Positions 49,738 to 61,689 of a DNA stretch of 64,000 bases are shown here, piece after piece (within the stretch, counting starts at the first letter, position 1; every line of letters starts with the position of its first letter). Origin of the DNA: Hirundichthys speculiger (lineage: Eukaryota; Chordata; Actinopteri; Beloniformes; Exocoetidae); NCBI GenBank assembly GCA_018398805.1, contig JAGFBZ010000697.1, positions 434,001 through 498,000 on the forward strand, given 5' to 3'. The translations under genes and the position numbers were made by a program. A model generated the notes under the pieces. That model was not told where the DNA came from. It ran no database searches and saw nothing but the letters and a program-made list of their open reading frames with translations.

Positions 49738-50130
49738 TGATTTATGCTTCTGTTACACAGCTACGTACAGCCCCCATGCCCTCTCTGACGTTTATACTTG
49801 TGCGTTATTGTTTGCCTCGCTCTGTAATTACGCCACCCACCGCTAGATGAGAGCGCAGGTTCTTTCCAACAGTGCTGCAGCTCATAGTGCCCAGATTACT
49901 TTTGTTTACTTCCTACACATAGCTCAGACATCAGTCATTTTTAGAGACGTTGCCACTAACATCATTCTACCCAACTTGAAGATGATGATAAGTAAGTTGC
50001 AGAGGGAAATTCAAAGATTAAGAAGAATAAATCGACATATCGCATTTCTTGCAGTCCGTTTCATTGCGACACACATTTACCCTTGATGAGAGGTGCATGT
50101 GAGGCAACACTATAGCCCACGAGTTCACAC
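49738..50130. repeat. Possible Harbinger-like non-autonomous element
   Basis: GCTACGTACAGCCCCCATGC and TAATTACGCCACCCACCGCT then AGATGAGAGCGCAGG recall a fish Harbinger family that I remember with CTACGTAGCC ends. It adjoins the LINE directly. Only one end is clear. Confidence 0.35.
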
Positions 50131-50334
50131 CTAGGCTTTACACCTACAGCGTAGTTTTGACATGGAAGTATCAATCAGCCTTAACGCACGATTTCAGTCC
50201 AATTATATTCAGAAGGGATTTTAACTTGATATGATACAGGTAGAGTTATTTGTGTTATAAAAGCTTCATGTAGTAACACATGTAATTCATGCAGCCTCAG
50301 GGGTCACAAACCAGTATCCTTGCGAGCTAGTCCC

Positions 50335-50830
50335 AAGCCCAGATAAATTGAGAGAGTTAGGTCAGGAAGGGCATCCAATGTGAAATCTATTCCAAACTAA
50401 CCTATGAAACCCATACTGTTGATCAAAGCAGAAGAGGAGGAAGGTTTGTCCATAGGCAGAGAGAAAAGAGGAAAAGGAAAAAAAAACTAGGGCAGGGAGT
50501 AAAGACTTTGAATGTTGGGACTATGACAGGAAAGGATGGAGTTGGTTGACATGATGCAAAGAAGGAAGGTGGGTATTCCATGTGTACAGGAGACCAGGTG
50601 GAAATGTGGCAAAGCTTGAAGCTTAGGAGCAGGGCACAAACTGTTTTATGGTGTAGATGGAAAGATAAATGGAGTAGGAGTTATATTAAAACCAGAGTTT
50701 GTTTGGAATGGTATGGGGGTACAGAGTGTCAGAGTGATGAGTCTGAAGCTAGAGACTGAAGGGGTGATGTTCAATATAGTAGTTAGTGGTTATACCCCAC
50801 AGGTAGGAAGTGAGTTAGAAGAGTCCTCAC
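50335..50830 (+). mobile_element. RTE (BovB-like) LINE endonuclease fragment
   Basis: Preceded by GTCAGGAAGGGCATCC, the + strand encodes TLNVGTMTGKDGV, then, with frameshifts, CTGDQVEMWQS, GVDGKINGVGVIL and VMSLKLETEGVMFN then VSGYTPQVGSE. This order (LNVGTMTG...QETRWKG...GVGV...SGYAPQ) is the apurinic-type endonuclease domain of RTE/BovB LINEs. The reverse transcriptase is missing. Confidence 0.7.
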
Positions 50831-52250
50831 TTCTCACTTCAATGAGACAAAGTCAAAATAACTCCACATCAACCTTTATATTTTGCCATTGAAGACAGTT
50901 GCTTGTGTGAGCTGCATTACAGCTGCTCTTTGTAACAGAGTGCGTAAGTGGAAGGAAACATTTTAAAACGAAGCATTTTAAAAAAGGTAAAAAATTTAAT
51001 GAAAATAGATAATTGAATTCCGATGTTAAATCGATACCTGGTATCGATATTTTTTTTTCTTAACATGAGCATCCTTAAAACTGAACCATCAGGATTGAAA
51101 TATCAATATTTGGTATCGATCTGCCCATCCCTACCACACGGTCAATTCCTACGAAGCTTCTCGAACCTGAGCTGTCCTGCAAATATGTCTCTTTCAAAAA
51201 ATATATCAGGATACCAGAGGAAAAAGGAGAGAGAAGAAAAAAAAAAAAAAAATAGGCAACCAGATGCTTACTAACTTTTTTTTTCAAGGAAAGGTAAGCT
51301 TAGCCCAAATGTTCAGGCACATGATGGCAGGTGAAATCTTTTGGTTCTTATTCCATGTTAACCCAAAAATAAAAAGGTATTTTTCCTGAGAAAAAAAAAC
51401 AAAAAATCTGAAAATTATAGACTGGTCTTTTTAACTACTGGAGTAGAAGTCTACTAATTTTTAAACATGCTAAATACTACTGTAGTTTGGGGTCATTAAT
51501 AGCCCTGCATAGCAGTCAGAAATACTGTGAGTTTCAAACTAAAAACAACTCAAAACCACAGCAAAACAACTTCAGGTGTGTGTGTTTGGGGGGTGGCATG
51601 GGGTTGGTTTGTGGGGTGGGAGCCCTTCAGGAGGCTTATGTAGGGGGCCAGATTTGGACGCCTTACCCCCGATTGTGTCCCCACAGAACTGAGTGTTAAT
51701 GCAAATGCACATTTATTTACTTCGCCACTCCGCACAACCCTCTTCAGTTTTCAGTCTTCGCTTATGCTATGATGAAATTCAGCCAAATTTCTAATACACT
51801 TATTTTTGGCACATAATTTTCAGTGGCACTCAGGCTTATATGAAGTTCTTATTTAATTGGATCTCAGATATAATACATATTTTTAAGCAAATACTGCCAA
51901 AATCAGAATCACACTGTGTTGAGAACTTAAATGAATACAACATAAAAGGTTCGCAGTGAGACAGTGTGCTTTTTTTTAACCAAAAGAAAGAAACAATAGA
52001 GTGTTGCTTTGAAATAAAATCATTTAGTCAAAGAAAAATCATACTTTAAAACTAGCAGATGGCTGAAATAAGTGGTGGAATGTATTTCGGAACCTAACTG
52101 GTTTAGTACTGACAGAGTGGAATGGACTACTTTTTAAAGACCAACGAGCTGACACCTCTCCCACAAAGAAGTACATTAATGTAAATAGCCAGCATTGTTA
52201 ATTTTCCAAAAAAACCTATCCTCTCACCATAGCAATGAACAACATTCTAT

Positions 52251-52289
<39 letters not shown>

Positions 52290-52589
52290 TGCTACTAATC
52301 TCACTTCTGCAATTACTACTAAGAAGAAGAGCAGTACATAGTGTATTGTTCATTATTAGATATTTATGGACTGCACACCTGCACACACCAGCCACATGGA
52401 AAGGTCTCCTTTCTTGAACAGCATCTTGGGGAAAGACAATAATCCAGTAACACTGAACTCCTTGAGAAACATACTTCTCCTGCAGAGTTTGGGAACTGTT
52501 TTTATTATGTATTATCCAGTGGATCTGCTCCCTCCTGCCTGTGCCTAAGGGCAACCTACAAATGTATCCACTCCATTGCTAAACATCCA
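50831..52589. other. Upstream sequence with small repeat pieces
   Basis: 51018-51135 has CGATACCTGGTATCGAT and GGTATCGATCTGCCCATCCC, like the end of a fish repeat with GATATCGG words; a related piece lies at 17744-17800. (TA)n at 52257-52285. No coding homology. Confidence 0.4.
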
Positions 52590-52710
52590 TCAGTCCATCC
52601 ATCCATTATCTATACCCGCTTCATCCTAAGGGTCACGGGGATCTGCTGGAGCCTATCCCAGCCATCTACGGGCGAAAGGCAGGGGTTCACCCTGGACAGG
52701 TCGCCAGTCG
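52590..52710 (-). repeat. Tail of the GGCTTGGTGGTTAGCACTG-family repeat
   Basis: Complement of the family 3' end: CCATCCATCCATTATCTATA, then GGTCACGGGGATCTGCTGGA and CAGGTCGCCAGTCG. Better preserved than the copies at 34350 and 35486. Confidence 0.65.
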
Positions 52711-54241
52711 CTAAACATCCAAATAATTTTAAATCAATAAAATAGGGAGATTTTGCTGGGTGAAAGCTCACTCCCATGCATGTCCAAGGGCAACCCAAGC
52801 ATCTAATCAAAATTAAAGCAACTAAATAAACACTACCAGGTACACTGAATCCAGTAAAACAGTATGATGTTCTGGCTGACCTTTGGTGGTCACATTACAC
52901 ACCCTCATCAACTACTGTATATCTTTCGACTTGTCTCTCTTGCCTCATCTTGTCATGTATTGCTTGCTAAGAAAAAAAACAAATGAAGAAAAACAAAAAC
53001 AAGTAGTATTTGGTCACCATGTGTTATAATAAAAAAGGAAAACCTGAGATCAGTCGTAAAGCTTGAACACATGGTTTGAGACAAAGAAACCTCAAAATGA
53101 GTCAAACCCCAAGAAGGCTTTGCAGGCTTAATTACTTTACAACCAGGTGTAAAGTGGTGTAGTTTGTCCCTTATTGGCTTCTAACCCTCAAAAACCATTG
53201 AGGATGCAATGCTGATGAGCAGCGGTTCAGGCCAGACTATCAATGCTGCACTCACTCTCTCTGCCTCTGGTGACCTATAAGAACCATACAGCAATTCTGG
53301 CATCTCAAATGTCCAAGTTCCTTCTTAGAGTTACGAGTTATCAGCCAAGGGTCTGCATTCCCTGGCACCATGTCTGAAGAAGCCCTCTTGGTTGCCAACA
53401 ACTGGCAACCAGATGTCTCGTTAAACTGCAACGCATCAATGGAATGATGCTGACATACAGAAGACACAGAAAAGGCACCTGTGCACACCCGACACGTGAA
53501 AGCCTTCAGACTGACCTGGGAAGGAAGACAGTCCAGCTACAGTTGATGCATCAACACAGCATCTCCCTGCCAACCAAACAGCTGGTGTTCAAGCTCATCG
53601 CTGGAACACCAGTGAGGTGTAACTAGACAGCTAGAAGTTTGAGTTTCAATGCAAATGTTATTTATATTTTAAACAAATTTTCAGAGATTCTGCAAGATAA
53701 AATGCAAATTTATGCACATTTTAATTTGCACAATTTTAAAGCAATTAAGGATTGGACATCGGCATACATAGAGATGAAGGCCCAATAAATCAAAAAACAA
53801 ATGAATTGGCATGATGGTAAGCCTGATAATGGAGCGAATAGTGACTTAAGAAAAATTTTTAAAAGGGATATCCGTATTCTTGTAAGAGCTCTGACAACCA
53901 TTCTGTATGCAGCCATATGTCACATAGTTCATGTACATCATAAAAAAAAAAGTTATTTTTTTGCTGTTCCGTTGTGTAGATGAAGCATCTGTGTTTTAGT
54001 GCTGATGGGCACAGAAAAGTTATTCTCTTCTACACCATCTTTAAAGATTTGGAAATCCCTAAATTCATGTATTGCAGTGAAGTGATGTGGAAGATTTTGC
54101 AACAATACTGTGCGAAAGCATAATAAAGAAATATTGCCCCTCACAGAATTATAGTCAACTACAAATAATCACTCCTTGGTGAAATAAAACAGTCAAACTG
54201 TGATGTTACATTATGTTCAACAAGCAACAAACTCTAAAGAA
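52711..54241. other. Upstream sequence, no recognised feature
   Basis: The stretch 53220-53620 has no stops over parts of both strands and a LINE-like feel, but no motif I can name. Confidence 0.35.
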
Positions 54242-54293
54242 GAAGTTATGTTATGCAACATAACTTCCAGCCAAAACTGAGTTTTGGCTGGAA
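54242..54293. repeat. Two overlapping perfect hairpins
   Basis: First: GAAGTTATGTT (54242-54252) with AACATAACTTC (54257-54267), loop ATGC. Second: TTCCAGCCAAAAC (54265-54277) with GTTTTGGCTGGAA (54281-54293), loop TGA. They share TTC at 54265-54267, so only one can form fully at a time. Confidence 0.9.
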
Positions 54294-54664
54294 TAATTCA
54301 TAGGTTTTTATAAATTTAATAGAGATTTGCACAGAGGATAAGATGCATGCTATATGCAAGTTCTGTATCACCAAATTCCTTGGAATACAGCTAATTAATA
54401 TAAAGCCATATTTTAAACTTCACCTAAAGAATGCAACCTCGAAAAATACATAATTAAGAAGTTACTGTCAAATTTGTCCTCAAACTTTGATAGAAGTCGG
54501 GGAGTCCCTAAATTTGTGGCTACTTTTATATTTCACAATGCATGAATTTATTTGCTTTAAAAGTACCCTGGTGTTCACTAGTTCTGCAAGACCTTGGGGC
54601 CTCAGTGTACACTCCCAATACAAACTTAACTTCACAGAAATACCTAATCCTGCACTCTACAGCC

Positions 54665-54735
54665 AAATAAGATAAGATAAGATATTCCTTTATTTGTCCC
54701 ACAATGGGGAAATTTACATTGTTACAGCAGCAAGT
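54665..54735 (-). repeat. L2-like LINE/SINE 3' tail, complemented
   Basis: GATAAGATAAGATATTCC then TTTATTTGTCCCACAATGGG and GAAATTTACATTG is the complement of the well-known fish tail ending in ATCTTATCTTATC. Confidence 0.7.
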
Positions 54736-55092
54736 GGAAATAGCAATAAAAAAGAGCAATTGGAGGCCTGGGGAAAAACTTGACTGTAGTAAAGTTAGTT
54801 GAATAGCCACTGCATGTGATTTGTGGAATTCTCTTGTGGCTGACAGTGAGTAGAGTCAACATTTCCTTCAACAGAAAAGTCGTCTGATTCCCAGTCCCTC
54901 CAAGTATTGAAGTCTCCTTGGGGAGGACACTGAGGCCCTAATTGTACACCTCCCACTAGCCACTACTCGCAAATTGGGAGTTTAGGAACCTTCGCTAACC
55001 GCTAATGTAATCTTCCACTTCCCTAAATCTGCTACCCGCCGTGCCAATTCCCTTACTCACATTGTAGGTGTGGCAATGGGCATATCTTTTGC

Positions 55093-55225
55093 ACTTTCCG
55101 CAAACGGGGTATCTTGCGATTGCGGGTTTAGGGTAGCGGGTAGTGGGTGGTCAGACCACCCGGTCAGACCACCTGCTACCCACTACCTTAAACCCCAATC
55201 GCAAGATACCAAGTTTGCGGAAAGC
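55093..55225. repeat. About 65-bp-arm inverted repeat inside the hAT-like element
   Basis: Left arm begins CTTTCCGCAAACGGGGTATC and runs through TTGCGATTGCGGGTTTAGGG to GGTGGTCAGACC; the right arm, complemented, has CTTTCCGCAAACTTGGTATC and TTGCGATTGGGGTTTAAGG. About nine in ten positions match. Confidence 0.85.
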
Positions 55226-55299
55226 GCAACCCGCATGTCAGGGTATAAAGGCTGTGCCCAAATGGCATAAGTGTGCATCCACCTGGTGACATGTGGACG

Positions 55300-55500
55300 T
55301 TCACAAAAAGCTCTATCTCTCGATTACGCATCACTGTATTACTTGCATACGTTTTTATTCTCTTAAGGGCAGAGGAATGTCTGGTCAGCAGTTGTGGTGG
55401 ATGTGGGAATAGTCACGGCCAGACACGTCAGTCTGTACAGCTGTGGCATGATCTCATTCAGATGTTTGCTGTGGAGGAAACCATGGAGATCTTTGGGACA
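55300..55500 (-). pseudogene. hAT transposase C-terminal (dimerisation) remnant
   Basis: Minus strand reads HLNEIMPQLYRLTCLAVTIP, TSTTTADQTFLC, then after a one-base slip LKRIKTYASNTVMRNREIEL. This follows the hAT C-terminal pattern LYRL...TIPxSTxxAERSFSxLKRIKxYxRNT. The AERSF core reads ADQTF. The catalytic and BED parts were not found in the element. Confidence 0.65.
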
Positions 55501-56450
55501 TTTCCCCTCAAAATCCATCATGGCCTACTTCACAGTCACTTCTGTTTTTAAACAGGTCAGATCGTCAAATAGAGCTCCGTGGCTCTAGGTGTCAAGCTGG
55601 AAATGGTTGGATGCGGGAATTTATTTCCAACATGTCTGAAACTGTTGGTGGTCGAGGAGGGACAGGAACATTAATTGTTCCTGATCTTTAAATCAGTTCT
55701 GTACCTGGCAGATAAGGTTTTCCAGAACACTGTTGTGGAGTTTCTTGTACTGTGTGTGTATCCCTCTGACCCTCTCCTTGCGCTCGGAGCACCCGAGATG
55801 GGCTCAGTGGTAGAAAGTAGATGTCATCATACCTGTTCCTCTGGCTCAATGCTGTCACAAAACTCTCACCCCTGACAGGCAGAACTGCTCATCCAATGAT
55901 TCATTCTGCAGTATTTTAAAAAGTACGTCAGCTGCGCCAAGACGCACAGCTGTCTCAGACTCCCAGTACCCCCAGCACCCCCTGCTGTGAATATGTTAAC
56001 GCAGCTATGCCTGAGCGTGTTTACTGGGAGCGCACCAACTATCTGGGACTTTCAGGCTGCCGATAAGAATTGTCTGTGTAAAAATATTTTTATGTATATA
56101 TCAGTGCAGAGAAGGAGGAGGAAGGAAGAGGAGGAAGCTCTACAGCAGAGTCCCAGAAGAGCAGCGCATGAGAGCTGCTCCGATCTGGATGTAAAAGACG
56201 CTCCATAGCGGTTTGCAGGTTGCGGGTAGCGGGTTTTGGGTAGCGCAACCTGCTCTTAAAGGCAGTGGCTACTGACGCACTGATTGGTTTAACAGGTGGA
56301 ACGCCCTAACCACTCCCATGCATAATATAGCTGGTAGCGCAGGTAGGATAGCGGGTTTAGGGAAGTGGAAGATTGTGTTCTTTGCGGGGGTACGCCCCTC
56401 CCGCTATCCCTTAACAGCGGCTTTAGGAGATCTGGTGGAAGATCGGGCCC

Positions 56451-56878
56451 TAAATCTCATATTTCCACCTGATATACGCAGTGGAGTTTGAAGAGTGCAT
56501 ATGTAATAGAAGTGCTGTATGAGTGTGACTGGATGAATAAGAAACACATTGTAAAGTTCTCTGTAGAACAGAGACAATGTTAAAATTGTTCTATGTAAGT
56601 ACAGACAGATTATGAAACGTATGAACAGTTCCTGAGGTTGTTCACTGTGGCTCAAAAGACCCAGATTGTTTATAATGAAAAAAGACTAAATAAGTTCAAG
56701 TTGAAAAAAATGGAAATAATCCAAGAGTTATACGTAAATATACAATCTTATTGCTGAGCATTTAGGCACATTTTAATCACATCTAATAAAAAGGCCAGTA
56801 AAGAGTCACATCTTGCATCATCATCATCAGCTTAAGACTTGAACCTGACGCTAGGGTTTCAACATGTGCAAACTATTA
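56451..56878. other. Spacer between two hAT-type elements
   Basis: No feature recognised. Confidence 0.4.
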
Positions 56879-57239
56879 CACCAGAGCAGGAGTGGGCAAT
56901 TAATTTTTTATAAGGCGCCACATGAAAAACCTGAGTTGTGTCAGAGGGCCACACCAAAGATAACTTGAATTTAATCCTGCTCAATTTTCTTCCATTGTAA
57001 AATGCACTAAATTATATATTTTAAATAGCTGGTACTGGTAATTAGAAGAATACAATTATTCTGTAGATATTTATATTAGGCTATGTGAAATTGTGATGTA
57101 TAGGTCAAATAAAACAAAAATAATCATTAATCAGTACAATTTATTCTTAACTTGTTAATTTCTTCAAACTGTGAATTACAACACCTTTATAGAAACACAT
57201 CAATACAACAAAATATTTTTTAATATTTTCCACCTCATT

Positions 57240-57430
57240 TTACCAATTCAGTGAGAATAATCCAGTCTGTTCTGGGCTTGAACAAGTGAGTGAAATCTGT
57301 CTGAATGTCTGAGGTGGCTATGCGAAGGACAGCTGAGAGGTGGTCATCAGTGATAGAGGATCTGTGTTTGGATTTGTTGAACTTCATCACTGAGAATGTC
57401 TGTTCACCTATGTAAGTAGATCCAAAGAGT
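57240..57430 (-). pseudogene. hAT transposase C-terminal fragment
   Basis: Reads LFGSTYIGEQTFSVMKFNKS then KHRSSITDDHLSAVLRIATS. The pattern GSTYxCEQTFSxMxxxKSxxRSxLTDxHLxxxLRIAT is the C-terminal end of the same hAT group. One usual Cys (YVCEQ) is Gly here. The middle of the gene is missing. Confidence 0.8.
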
Positions 57431-57467
57431 ACTAGAATCCTCTTAGCATGCCTCCTGAGGTGTGGAG

Positions 57468-57700
57468 GCCCCGATCGTACACCTCCCGCTAGCTGCTACC
57501 CACTAGCCGCAAATTGCAGGTTTAGGAACCTCCGCTAAAAGCAATGCAATCTTCCGCTTCCCTAAAGCTGCTATCCGCTTTGCCGCCTCCCTTATTCACA
57601 TTGTAGGTGTGGCAATGGGTGTGTCTTTTGCACTTTACGCAAACTCGGTATCTTGCGATCGCGGGTTTAGGGTAGCGGGTAGCGATCGCAAGATAAAAAG
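57468..57700. mobile_element. GGGCCCGAT-family fragment (copy 3) nested in the hAT
   Basis: Starts GGCCCCGATCGTACACCTCC and matches the left 230 bp of copy 2, ending in a short hairpin: ATCTTGCGATCGC (57650-57662) and GCGATCGCAAGAT (57682-57694). The right side of the element is missing. Confidence 0.65.
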
Positions 57701-57739
57701 TCCTTGTTGGGTTTGCAGTTTTGCTAGCAATGCATCATC

Positions 57740-57960
57740 CTCTGTTGCGCGCTCTTTATCAGACAGATTTCTGTATTTTTCCTAATGCTTGGTCATGTAG
57801 TGGCGACTCAAATTATATTTTTTAAACACAGTGACCTGTGTACCACAAATCAGGCACACGGCTTTACCTTTAATTTCTGTAAAAAATACTTGGCAGTCCA
57901 TGTCTTGTTGAAAACATGGCACCCCTTGTCAACTTTTCTTATCTTAGCGTCAGCACGCAT
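57740..57960 (-). pseudogene. hAT transposase N-terminal BED-finger fragment
   Basis: Reads FFTEIKGKAVCLICGTQVTV then FKKYNLSRHYMTKH and a stop. The C-x2-C and H-x4-H spacing and the VFKKYNLxRHYxTKH block are those of BED fingers in SCAND3/GTF2IRD2-like hAT proteins. A stop lies upstream (KKS*QGVPCF). Its partner is the C-terminal fragment at 57240-57430. Confidence 0.75.
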
Positions 57961-58213
57961 TTTGAGGGCAGCATCACTTGGCGCTGTTTACCTTCACCCA
58001 CAGCTCACATACACGTACTCTACACGGAAGTACTACGCCTTTCAAAATAAAAGCAGCACAGTTGTATTGCACGCACAACAGTTTTTTTTTGTTTTGTTTT
58101 TTTTAAGTTGAAATCAAATGTAATTTATGATTGGCCTCATGCGGGCCGGCCAGAGACGCACAAAGGGCCAGATGTGGCCCGCGGGCCGTATTTTGCCCGG
58201 GTCTGCACCAGAG

Positions 58214-59530
58214 GAATTTAGTTAAATTTTAATCAGAAGCAGATTTGAATGGCCTGCTTTTTGAAATGAACAATTGCCCACAGGGTGTTACATCAAGTTT
58301 ACGGGAGCAGACAATGTACAAAAAAAAAAAAAAAAAAGACAAAGCAGGACCAGGAAACAGTTTTGCTCATTAGAGCCAGTGACTTGCTTTTGTTTGTTTG
58401 CTGTCCATGGTAACATACTAGACTTTAAGGCTGATGTGAATTGTCCTTTCCAGCATGATACATGGTTTCGCTCATGCTGGCCAAAGGTTTCACATTTCAG
58501 CCATTGTTAGGAGATCTATAAGTCAGTTGCTGGTATTCCTAGTCACTGGTTTTCCAATACTGTATATTGCTTTAGCTTTGTGTTCTGCATTGGTTAGTAT
58601 TTTGTCCACTAACCTATGCATGCAGTTATTTATTTTTATTTTTTTTACTTCTTTCTCCTACTGATTAGACACTACCAAACTCTGTAATAAAAACTTGGGC
58701 ATTAGAAGGCTGTTATACTTTTACTACTTAACAAATTTTACAGTGATGTGTGTGAACATGAATTTGTAAAAACACCACTGTATTTCAAAATTAAAAGAAA
58801 GAACACCTTAAGGATCTTCTAATCAAAATAGGTATATCTACTTTAAAGAAAAAAATATTACTATTATTTCAAGTTTTAAGAAGTTCAAAGTGGAGTAGTT
58901 TTTCGTCCATAGTCTCTACTGTGTTTTATTAACAAAATGCTTTCATGAACTTATTTCAGTCTCATTGAGAACTACTGCCCAGCCAGCATGTTTATGTGGG
59001 CCTAGGTGGGGTAAAAATAGATTGGGTAAAAAGTGTCCTTGGGCTTAAAATAGGTAAATGGTATGAGCCCCGTATGGTTTCAGACACTACCAGTGTGGGC
59101 CCCAAATGGGAAGTGTTATGGAAAAATGTATTAAAATGCATGTGGTGAGACTAAAATAAAGACATGACAAGCTGTCTTTTGATGTTTATTCTTTGCAAAG
59201 AATTACATATCCCAACAAAATGAAACAGGTATCAGAACCCTATGTGGGTCAATCACAGGCAGGGCCATCATGAAACCTGCAAACAAACCCACTTGAGACC
59301 TATTATAGCATATTTACAACTCAAATTAAACCAATATGAGTTCCACATATAAATGCTGGCTTGGCATAGGAACAGAAATAAAAGCCTTTCAGCAGAAGTG
59401 CATCTAAACAACACCAGGATGTCAAGGATCAATCAAACATTAAAGATCAAATGTAACATTTTTTTTCAAACCCTACAGGGAGCTTAAATGAAGACTCCAC
59501 CTCTGACAGGCCATGGGTTTGATTCATCTG
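58214..59530. other. Upstream sequence with a GTGGGCC-type repeat
   Basis: 58975-59115 has GCCAGCATGTTTATGTGGGC and CCAGTGTGGGCCCCAAATGG, like a short-period fish repeat with CCCA(T/A)GTGGGCC words. The rest is unrecognised; an A-run lies at 58319-58337. Confidence 0.35.
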
Positions 59531-59539
59531 CTAGAAATA

Positions 59540-59654
59540 ATATAATAACAGTGAGAGTCTCATCTCTCTAAGCAGCCTGTTACAGTTCCAAGCCAGGGTG
59601 TAAACCCACAACCTTCCACCTCTGGGGCCCCTGGGCACAACCCACTGCGCCACC
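59540..59654 (-). repeat. tRNA-derived SINE head
   Basis: From 59654 down: GGTGGCGCAGTGGGTTGTGC (A-box-like TGGCGCAGTGGGT), then GGTTGTGGGTTTACACCC (B-box-like), then a unique part GGCTTGGAACTGTAACAGG. These are internal RNA polymerase III promoter boxes at normal spacing. No cloverleaf is kept, so it is a SINE and not a tRNA gene. Confidence 0.6.
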
Positions 59655-59830
59655 TTCAATCCTCCACATAGACACTCAGATCCACCTTTGTTTCCCCTTC
59701 CCCTCTGACGAGCAGTCTGGGTGTGGCATTGCACACCTGTACCTATTCGGTCATCAACACCACAGCCTTCAAAAGCCCTGCATTCCAACCACACTCGTTG
59801 CCAGATCTTCCCATAGAAACCGCTGGCAAG

Positions 59831-61330
59831 TATTGAGGATCTGCAGCAAGCTCTCCTTTCATCCTGAGGATTATTATAGAGTTAGCTGCTATAGTGGCTG
59901 TGTTGGTAATCAGCTTCTCTCTTTTTTTTCTCCCTTCAGATCCAGCCATTCGCAGTGGCTCCTCCTTGCCTTCATTGTCCCCTGGATTGTTGGTTTGGCT
60001 GCCAACCCTCGAATCCTCCTTTTTTTTTTTTTTTTTTTTTTTTACTTCTGAGAGAATTAAACTCTTAAACTCCAGAACCCCCTTCCTGTCCTTATTGTGG
60101 TTGCTTTAGGGTTCAAGAAACAACTAAACCTTAACACAGCCTGAGAAATGACTGTTGTTCCTTCTGAACCTTTTCTCTATTCAAAACAAATGCCAAGAGA
60201 TTCCCAGACAATATGAAATTATTAAATCAAATTACAAGACACATTCAGATTGTTGCTGTTACCAGTGTAGTGATCTGAAACACTAATAACAGATTCTAAA
60301 GAACACTACCAACACTGAGCAACCAGCATTACAACTAATGACGCATGTTACTGAACCACAGTGTTGAATTTTTACTTGCTTCCTTACAACACAAGGTTTA
60401 CGGAAAGACACTTCATTAAAAAAAAAAAAGACAAAAGGGTACATATGTATTATATGTAAATCTCTGAGGTGAATTTAAAGAGGAAATTAAGGTATTACAA
60501 ACAATAAGTATTATATACATATTTTGTAAATGCAAGGGCATTAAACCTTTTGCAATATGTGTAAGGAAATTTAATACAAACATGGCTGATACTGCAAATG
60601 TATTTTTTCTTTTTTAAAGTCATGATATCTACTGAATGTATGATTATTTTTTTGTCTCTTCAAAGAATAAAATGTGTTAAGAGTGCATGTTGTCAGCAAC
60701 AGACTGATCAGGTGTCTGGAGGTAGTTTAATACCTGTATATTGCAGAGATGTGCACAACCAAGGTTCTTGCTGAACACTAAAACTAAAAGACCAGCATGA
60801 TGGTAGAAAGGGGAGATGATTTTTCAATTTTTTTCCAATTCACTTTCATTACTGTGGCACCAGTTCACAATGAAAAGTAATTTTAGGACACTTTACACCA
60901 AACAGCCTGATAAAGAGAAACACTTCAACAATCTGAAATGTGTATTTAAAAAAAATAAAAATAAAATTAAAATAAGAAATATCTGGAATACTTAATTGAC
61001 TTTACCTCTATATGTATATACCAGTGGGATGTGATAAAAAAAAAACTCAAATTAATTAGAGGTTTTGTAATAAATAATTGCAATAAATCACATTTTCATT
61101 AAATAGTAATATTTAATGAAATTAGTCAAATTATATAAATCAAGGTTTTTAATTCAAATACATTTTGGTTGAACAACTGAATCAATGAATACTTATGTTA
61201 CATATATACACTCACATTATATGTGAACTTAAACAACAAAATAACATATTCTTCATCTATTCTTATCTGTATGTCTTTCTGTCTACAACAGTCACAGATT
61301 AGAACTAACTAAAAATTCAATTTTAGTTAG
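59831..61330. other. Upstream sequence with poly-T
   Basis: T-run at 60020-60042; otherwise AT-rich, no recognised feature. Confidence 0.4.
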
Positions 61331-61689
61331 TATATTCAACATTCAGTGCAAGAGTTTTTGTAAGCACTAACCCATGCATGATTTGCAGTCTGGATACAGA
61401 GGGGTGAACATCTCCAAATCTGCAGCCAGGAGGGGCGGTCTGCTGCGAATGGGAATAAGAGTGCTTTTGAACGAGATTGGGTACCATCGAGATTGGGTAC
61501 CAACCACACCCAACCCAAAGACAAGGTCAGCTGACCTTAGAGAGAGAATCATGAAGTCCTGGGGGAACTCAACAACTTTCTACTTGCAAAGGCTAAACAA
61601 CAAAGTACCATCAGAATCTCAACTGAAAGATATGAAAGCAACACTACAACTGTCCCAAACTACACTATCACAGAGACCAATCAGCTGAT

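Larger units (their letters stand above)
54934..56450 (-). mobile_element. hAT-like element, GGGCCCGAT family, copy 2
   Basis: Left end GGCCCTAATTGTACACCTCC; right end, complemented, GGGCCCGATCTTCCACCAGA. About 1.5 kb, colinear in reverse with 30075-30936 and longer. It contains a hAT dimerisation-domain remnant (55300-55500, minus) and a large internal inverted repeat at 55093-55225. No clear target duplication. The hAT assignment is from that remnant and from copy 1's ends. Confidence 0.6.
56887..58205 (-). mobile_element. hAT element (Charlie/SCAND3-like) with perfect 8-bp target duplication
   Basis: Ends CAGGAGTGGGCAATTAA and, complemented, CAGACCCGGGCAAAATACGG; CACCAGAG lies on both sides (56879-56886 and 58206-58213). 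Inside on the minus strand are a BED finger and a C-terminal domain, while the catalytic core is deleted. A piece of the GGGCCCGAT family (57468-57700) occupies the gap. Confidence 0.9.

Noticed and set aside
51018..51135. Palindromic GGTATCGATACC-like words as a possible attachment site
   Set aside because: Similar words at 17744-17800 point to fragments of a dispersed fish repeat.
53252..53626. Open frames on both strands suggesting a LINE or gene piece
   Set aside because: No reverse-transcriptase, endonuclease or other motif could be identified.
59540..59654. tRNA gene on the minus strand
   Set aside because: A-box and B-box-like words are present, but no cloverleaf or acceptor stem forms; it is a SINE head.
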